From Gluconacetobacter aggeris (GTDB lineage Bacteria; Pseudomonadota; Alphaproteobacteria; Acetobacterales; Acetobacteraceae): DNA of 64,000 bases. Under the pieces are notes generated by a model, which had not been told where the DNA came from, made no database searches, and worked only from the letters and a program-made list of their open reading frames with translations. The translations under genes were made by a program, and so were the position numbers. Shown in pieces: positions 61,481 to 64,000 of the stretch (position 1 is its first letter; every line of letters starts with the position of its first letter). The stretch is taken from the NCBI RefSeq assembly GCF_014174395.1, contig NZ_JABEQD010000001.1:62001-126000 (forward strand), given 5' to 3'.

Positions 61481-61898
61481 CCATCACGATCTATCACAAT
61501 CCGGCCTGCGGCACGTCGCGCAATGTGCTGGCGATGATCCGCAACAGCGGCGAGGAGCCCCGGATCATCGAATATCTGAAGATGCCGCCGAGCCGGGCCG
61601 AACTGGTCGATCTGATCGGCCGCATGGGGGTTCCGGTGCGGGCGATCCTGCGGGAGAAGGGCACGCCCTTTCACGAACTGGGTCTCGATAACCCGGCCGC
61701 GACGGATGATGCGCTGATCGACGCCATGATGGCGCATCCGATCCTGATCAACCGGCCCATCGTCGTCACCCCGCTGGGTGCGGCACTCTGCCGTCCGTCC
61801 GAGCGGGTGCTGGACCTTCTTCCCGCGCCGCAGACGGGTGCCTTTGCCAAGGAGGATGGCGAGAAGGTTGTGGATGAGGCGGGAAAGCGGATCGTCTG

Positions 61899-61899
<1 letters not shown>
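61477..61899 (+). CDS. arsC: Arsenate reductase, glutaredoxin-dependent
   Basis: 140 residues, thioredoxin-fold ArsC of the E. coli R773 type. C11 is the arsenate-attacking cysteine in [12 protein letters not shown]; the arginine in [12 protein letters not shown] (near 107) helps bind arsenate. ATG 61477 overlaps the arsR stop, and its own stop overlaps the ATG of arsB (TGATG), so all three genes are coupled. Reduces As(V) to As(III) for export. Confidence 0.94.
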
Positions 61900-63194
<1,295 letters not shown>

Positions 63195-63231
63195 CCGGTG
63201 CGAGCGGCTGACCGTCGTGGCGGGCGCGGGG

Positions 63232-63627
63232 TTATCGTTCGTCGTATCGTGACTGCGCGTCCCGCACCTGCTGCCAGTTCTCCTTGACCCAATCGACCAG
63301 CCCCTGCGTTGGGCGCAGCAGGCTTCGGCCGAGATCGGTCATTTCATATTCGACGCGCGGGGGGATTTCGGGGAAGAGTTCGCGGGTGACCATTCCGTCG
63401 CGTTCGAGCATCTTGAGGGTGGAGGAGAGCATCCGTTGCGAGATGCCCGGGACCGCGCGTTCCAGCTCGGAAAACCGGGCGCGGCCGCCCAGGAGGTCGA
63501 GCGACAGGACGATGAAGATCGTCCATTTGTCGCCCACCTTCGTCAGCAGTTCCCGGACCGCCATCGGGTCCGAGCTGCGGCAGATGGCCGCCGGGTCGAG
63601 CTGTTTGGTCCGGGTTGGCTTTCCCAT
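63232..63627 (-). CDS. HxlR-family transcriptional regulator
   Basis: 131 residues: CRSSDPMAVRELLTKVGDKW, IVLSLDLLGGRARFSELERA, GISQRMLSSTLKMLERDGMV and VEYEMTDLGRSLLRP. A single Cys16 at the N-terminal sensor position suggests redox or electrophile sensing as in YodB/QorR. Convergent with arsB, divergent from the SnoaL-like gene at 63743; palindromes of the CTTAC/GTAAG type fill the shared promoter region. Confidence 0.88.
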   Translation of the reverse strand: MGKPTRTKQLDPAAICRSSDPMAVRELLTKVGDKWTIFIVLSLDLLGGRARFSELERAVPGISQRMLSSTLKMLERDGMVTRELFPEIPPRVEYEMTDLGRSLLRPTQGLVDWVKENWQQVRDAQSRYDER

Positions 63628-63628
63628 A

Positions 63629-63646
63629 ACTTACCTCGACGTAAGT
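63629..63646. promoter_or_regulatory. HxlR operator
   Basis: ACTTAC-CTCGAC-GTAAGT, perfect arms one base before the hxlR start codon. A second pair, GCTTACG at 63681-63687 and CGTAAGC at 63709-63715, lies toward the divergent gene. The TAC/GTA pattern fits HxlR binding sites. Confidence 0.6.
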
Positions 63647-63742
63647 GACTGATGTAAAAGTGCCTTCTTATACTGAACAGGCTTACGATCTATATGGAGC
63701 TCTCGTTCCGTAAGCAACATCGCGAACCGTGGAGAGATCCGG

Positions 63743-64000
63743 ATGCCAGATCGGGATTACGCAGCCTACCAACGTGCCGCCCCTTATTTCGATCTCGTCC
63801 GCAACGCGCTCGGCGTGCTGGTCGATGGCGCGCATTTCTTTGACGTCGTCACCGACGAGACGATCTATGAAGTGCTCTATGACGTGCCCGGCTGGCCGCG
63901 CGTCATCACGGGGCGGGCCGACCTGATGGCGGCCTTCAGGGGCTATGTCAGCGCCGTCGCGCTGCGGTCCGCCGACCGGCTGGTGGTACACAGGGCGGAT
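63743..64000 (+). CDS. SnoaL-like NTF2-fold protein, 3' end off window
   Basis: 86 codons are visible from ATG 63743, which has GGAGAG upstream. The sequence RAAPYFDLVRNALGVLVDGA, HFFDVVTDETIYEVLYDVPG and ITGRADLMAAFRGYVSAV has the start of a SnoaL/ketosteroid-isomerase-like fold. It probably acts on a small organic ligand and is likely controlled by the divergent HxlR regulator. Open at the right edge. Confidence 0.75.
   Translation, partial: MPDRDYAAYQRAAPYFDLVRNALGVLVDGAHFFDVVTDETIYEVLYDVPGWPRVITGRADLMAAFRGYVSAVALRSADRLVVHRAD

Overview
The window looks like chromosome of an acetic acid bacterium (Alphaproteobacteria, Acetobacteraceae; a Gluconacetobacter/Komagataeibacter-type genome is my best guess). 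The reasons are high G+C in nearly all genes, a membrane-bound PQQ-dependent sugar dehydrogenase, a NepR-type anti-sigma factor, aconitase B, a copper/arsenic resistance repertoire and many small oxidoreductases. This placement is inferred from gene content; no rRNA or tRNA gene is present.

Region by region. 1-9.4 kb: minus-strand glycogen/trehalose operon glgA-glgB-glgX-treZ-malQ, with malQ running off the left edge. 9.7-12.7 kb: an MFS carrier, then a tetR-acuI operon with its operator. 12.9-15.4 kb: two toxin-antitoxin modules (mntA-hepT and hipB-hipA). 15.7-18.5 kb: acnB. 18.9-20.6 kb: a divergent TetR/SDR pair. 20.6-24.1 kb: copper operon (Cys/His-rich protein, copA, copB, Met-rich protein), then a CBS-BON protein. 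25.0-26.9 kb: a MocR regulator abutting an EamA transporter that has lost its front half. 27.1-28.0 kb: two small unknown genes of lower G+C. 28.2-36.9 kb: an HxlR/ene-reductase pair, DUF523, a large GH92 mannosidase, a PRC-barrel protein, an aldo-keto reductase and an acyltransferase. 37.1-38.4 kb: a Fur-controlled PepSY protein. 39.8-43.2 kb: two overlapping dynamin-like GTPases in a visibly lower-G+C island. 43.3-47.9 kb: PQQ dehydrogenase, outer-membrane protein and a GAF-Fis regulator. 48.2-55.9 kb: Na+/H+ antiporter, nitrilase/LysR, a dead quinone oxidoreductase, and LysR with ene-reductase, DoxX and hydrolase. 56-59 kb: diguanylate cyclase, nepR and a duplicated structured element. 59.2-64 kb: a DUF6632-like protein, Ada, an arsRCB operon and an HxlR/SnoaL-like pair.

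The whole window is sprinkled with six copies of a palindrome-ended dispersed repeat (59-166 bp) whose two ends stay complementary even when their sequence changes. The strongest candidate for an unusual system is the tandem dynamin-like GTPase operon, which resembles Eleos/LeoABC-type anti-phage modules. Second is the pair of 218-bp structured elements at 58.3-59.0 kb, which end in a strong Shine-Dalgarno sequence in front of small open reading frames next to an orphan nepR.
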